A stretch of 20,509 nt of DNA from an uncultured Lachnospiraceae bacterium. GTDB lineage: Bacteria > Bacillota > Clostridia > Lachnospirales > Lachnospiraceae. Under the pieces are notes generated by a model. That model was not told the DNA's origin and did no database searches. It worked only from the letters and a program-made list of their open reading frames with translations. The position numbers and the translations under genes were made by a program. The DNA is taken from positions 1-20,509 of the forward strand of contig CADCPJ010000086.1 of the NCBI GenBank assembly GCA_902803245.1, in the 5' to 3' direction. Shown in pieces: positions 17,500-20,509 of this stretch (its first letter is position 1; each line of letters begins with the position of its first letter).

Positions 17500-18210
17500 A
17501 TGGCGATGCTTACTGTGACAGACCTCTCGGTGAACTACGGCGTCATCCCGGCGCTGAAAAAGATCTCCTTCGAGGTAAATGAAGGCGAGGTCATAGCCCT
17601 CATCGGCGCAAACGGCGCCGGCAAGACGACGACTCTCCACACGGTGACCGGCCTCGTGCAGGCCGCCTCGGGTAAGATCGAATTCGAGGGAACGGATATC
17701 ACCCGGGTCCCGGCCCACAAGATCGTGGCCATGGGGATGGCCCATGTCCCGGAGGGGCGCCGCGTCTTCCCGGAAATGACGGTGCTCCAGAACCTCATGC
17801 TCGGCGCCTACACGAGAAAGGACGCGGCGGAGAAGCAGGCCTCACTTGAGAAAGTATATCGGCATTTTCCCAGGCTCAAGGAGCGCGTAAAACAGCTGGC
17901 GGGAACGCTCTCCGGCGGCGAGCAGCAGATGCTGGCCATGGGCCGGGCGCTGATGTCGAAGCCGAAGATTCTGCTCATGGACGAGCCCTCGATGGGCCTT
18001 AGCCCGATCCTCGTAAGCGAGATCTTCAACATCATCGAGGAGGTCTCGAAGGAGGGCACGACGGTCCTTTTAGTCGAGCAGAACGCGAAGAAGGCCCTCT
18101 CCATCGCGGACCGCGCGTACGTGCTTGAGACGGGGGAGATCTCGCTTACAGGCTCCGCGAAGGATCTCCTTAGCAACGATGAGATCCGGAAGGCCTACCT
18201 GGGCGAATGA
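17500..18210 (+). CDS. livF: branched-chain amino acid ABC transporter ATPase LivF
   Basis: The 236-residue second ATPase of the system has Walker A GANGAGKT (36-43), PEGRRVFPEMTVLQNL (84-99, a LivF marker), a full signature LSGGEQQ (137-143), Walker B ILLMDEP (157-163) and LVEQN (191-195), where Gln replaces the usual switch His as in other LivF proteins. AAAGGAGGG before the ATG is a strong ribosome binding site. No terminator follows the stop codon. Confidence 0.97.
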   Translation: MAMLTVTDLSVNYGVIPALKKISFEVNEGEVIALIGANGAGKTTTLHTVTGLVQAASGKIEFEGTDITRVPAHKIVAMGMAHVPEGRRVFPEMTVLQNLMLGAYTRKDAAEKQASLEKVYRHFPRLKERVKQLAGTLSGGEQQMLAMGRALMSKPKILLMDEPSMGLSPILVSEIFNIIEEVSKEGTTVLLVEQNAKKALSIADRAYVLETGEISLTGSAKDLLSNDEIRKAYLGE

Positions 18211-18326
18211 GGTGTATCCGGGCAGGCATGGCTTATCCGGTTGAGTGAGATCTTGCTGCAATACGGAAAGAAACGGCGACAGCGAGTGACTTTCATCATC
18301 TGCATCATTTTGTCAGGAGACTGCTT

Positions 18327-18971
18327 ATGAACCAGAAGATCACAATAGCAATCAACAGAGAATACGGCAGCGGCGGGCGCACGATCGGCGAGATGCTCGC
18401 AAATGATCTGGGAATCCACTACTACGACAAGGAGATCCTGAAGCTCGCGTCGATCGACTCCGGAATCAACCAGATGCTCTTCAACGGCTCCGAGGAGCTG
18501 CCGCGGCGGACGAAGCACCTGAAATACGTCAAGCGCGCAAAGGACGCTTACGACGGACAGCTGATCCCGCCCGGGAGCCAGGATTTCACGTCGGACAAGA
18601 ATCTCTTCACTTACCAGGCGAAGGTGATCGAGAAGCTCTGCGACGAGGAGCCCTGCGTCATCGTCGGAAGGTGCGGGGGCTTCATCCTGAAGAACCGCCC
18701 GAACGTGGTCCGGGTCTTCATCCACGCCCCGTTTGATTTCCTGATGGAGCAGGCGGCGCTCGTAAAATCCCTCCCGATGAAGGAGCTGCAGAAGTTCATA
18801 GAGCGGACCAACCGCAGCCGCGCGGAGTACTCCGAATACTACACCGGCGAAAAATGGGACGACGCCCACAACTACGACCTCTGCCTCGACTCCTCGAAGC
18901 TCGGCTTTGAGAAATGCGTCGAGATCATCAAGGGATACATGAAGATCCGCTTCGACGGACTGGAGCTCTGA
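18327..18971 (+). CDS. cytidylate-kinase-like protein
   Basis: The 214-residue protein belongs to the cytidylate-kinase-like family common in Clostridia, distinct from the housekeeping Cmk. The nucleotide-loop region reads REYGSGGRTIG (11-21), with Arg where classic P-loops have Lys. VGRCGG (113-118) and RTNRSRAEYSEYYTG (160-174), with NYDLCLDSSKLG (182-193) after it, are the other family blocks. The true substrate of this family is not known to me; a nucleoside monophosphate kinase is a fair guess. AGGAG lies eight bases before the ATG. The 116-base gap after livF shows no promoter or terminator, so it may be the last gene of the liv transcript. Confidence 0.85.
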   Translation: MNQKITIAINREYGSGGRTIGEMLANDLGIHYYDKEILKLASIDSGINQMLFNGSEELPRRTKHLKYVKRAKDAYDGQLIPPGSQDFTSDKNLFTYQAKVIEKLCDEEPCVIVGRCGGFILKNRPNVVRVFIHAPFDFLMEQAALVKSLPMKELQKFIERTNRSRAEYSEYYTGEKWDDAHNYDLCLDSSKLGFEKCVEIIKGYMKIRFDGLEL

Positions 18972-18977
18972 TACGGC

Positions 18978-19017
18978 AAAAGGTGACATTGGGGACAGTC
19001 CCCAATGTCACCTTTTT
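18978..19017 (+). terminator. perfect REP-like palindrome acting as terminator
   Basis: AAAAGGTGACATTGGGGAC (18978-18996) and GTCCCCAATGTCACCTTTT (18998-19016) are perfect inverted copies around a single A, with one more T after. It is the only fully symmetric member of the palindrome family here (core 18983-19011). With its A-tract and T-tract flanks it has the shape of an intrinsic terminator in both directions. It lies seven bases after the stop of the kinase-like gene. Confidence 0.8.
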
Positions 19018-19062
19018 CGCCGGCACATTTATGGGAAACGGCAGGCGCGGAAGGATGAACAA

Positions 19063-19091
19063 TAGACAATTCCGTAAGATCTGACTATAAT
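19063..19091 (+). promoter_or_regulatory. predicted promoter of asnS
   Basis: TAGACA (19063-19068) and a perfect TATAAT (19086-19091) are separated by exactly 17 bases, a near-consensus sigma-A promoter. Transcription would begin near 19097, leaving a leader of about 30 bases, too short for a T-box. So asnS here is probably not controlled by tRNA-sensing attenuation. Confidence 0.8.
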
Positions 19092-19127
19092 GGACAAAAC
19101 AAGTGAGGCATGAGGAGGAGATAAGCC

Positions 19128-20509
<1,382 letters not shown>

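Noticed and set aside
18211..18326. TATCCGGG and TTATCCGG words resembling the 40-bp repeat at 542-661
   Set aside because: Only short words are shared. The unit and its hairpin are not reproduced, so this is probably chance.

Overview
This window looks like chromosomal DNA of a GC-rich Gram-positive anaerobe, most likely a clostridium and plausibly a Lachnospiraceae member. The evidence is strong AGGAGG-type ribosome binding sites, a complete V/A-type ATPase operon in the order usual for Clostridia, a complete branched-chain amino acid (Liv) ABC transporter, and a stand-alone cytidylate-kinase-like gene. The family assignment is inference; no rRNA or other taxonomic marker is present.

Layout. 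Positions 1-480 are AT-richer and hold no recognisable gene. They end at a strong rho-independent terminator (486-539), followed by three tandem 40-bp hairpin repeats (542-661). The last of these repeats runs into the stop codon of a minus-strand RluA-family pseudouridine synthase gene (660-1658). That gene carries two separate in-frame arrays of four 36-bp repeats. Its own promoter (1707-1735) is followed immediately by a palindrome of a family that recurs in the window. From 1883 to 10788 the plus strand carries nine V-ATPase genes: G/H, I, K, E, C, F, A, B and D. The c-ring subunit K keeps all five residues of the sodium site known from Enterococcus hirae NtpK, so the pump probably moves Na+. 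Three gaps inside the operon (after G/H, after K, before A) contain potential mRNA hairpins. The start of an 829-residue membrane-anchored protein of unknown function (10763-13252) overlaps the end of the D-subunit gene, so it appears to belong to the same transcript.

A cluster of GGGGAC-N-GTCCCC palindromes (13257-13374) separates this operon from the liv operon. The liv operon has a good promoter (TTGACA at 13421) with three short direct repeats just upstream. It encodes the binding protein LivJ, a terminator or attenuator, the permeases LivH and LivM, and the ATPases LivG and LivF. A cytidylate-kinase-like gene (18327-18971) follows with no visible promoter or terminator between. It ends at a perfect copy of the palindrome that also has the form of an intrinsic terminator. 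The last gene is asnS (asparaginyl-tRNA synthetase), with its own near-consensus promoter; it runs off the right edge only a few codons short of its expected end.

The parts most worth a second look are the unknown V-ATPase-linked membrane protein, the repeat-expanded pseudouridine synthase, the dispersed REP-like palindromes, and the structured gap upstream of the A subunit. I see no CRISPR array, tRNA, rRNA or complete mobile element.
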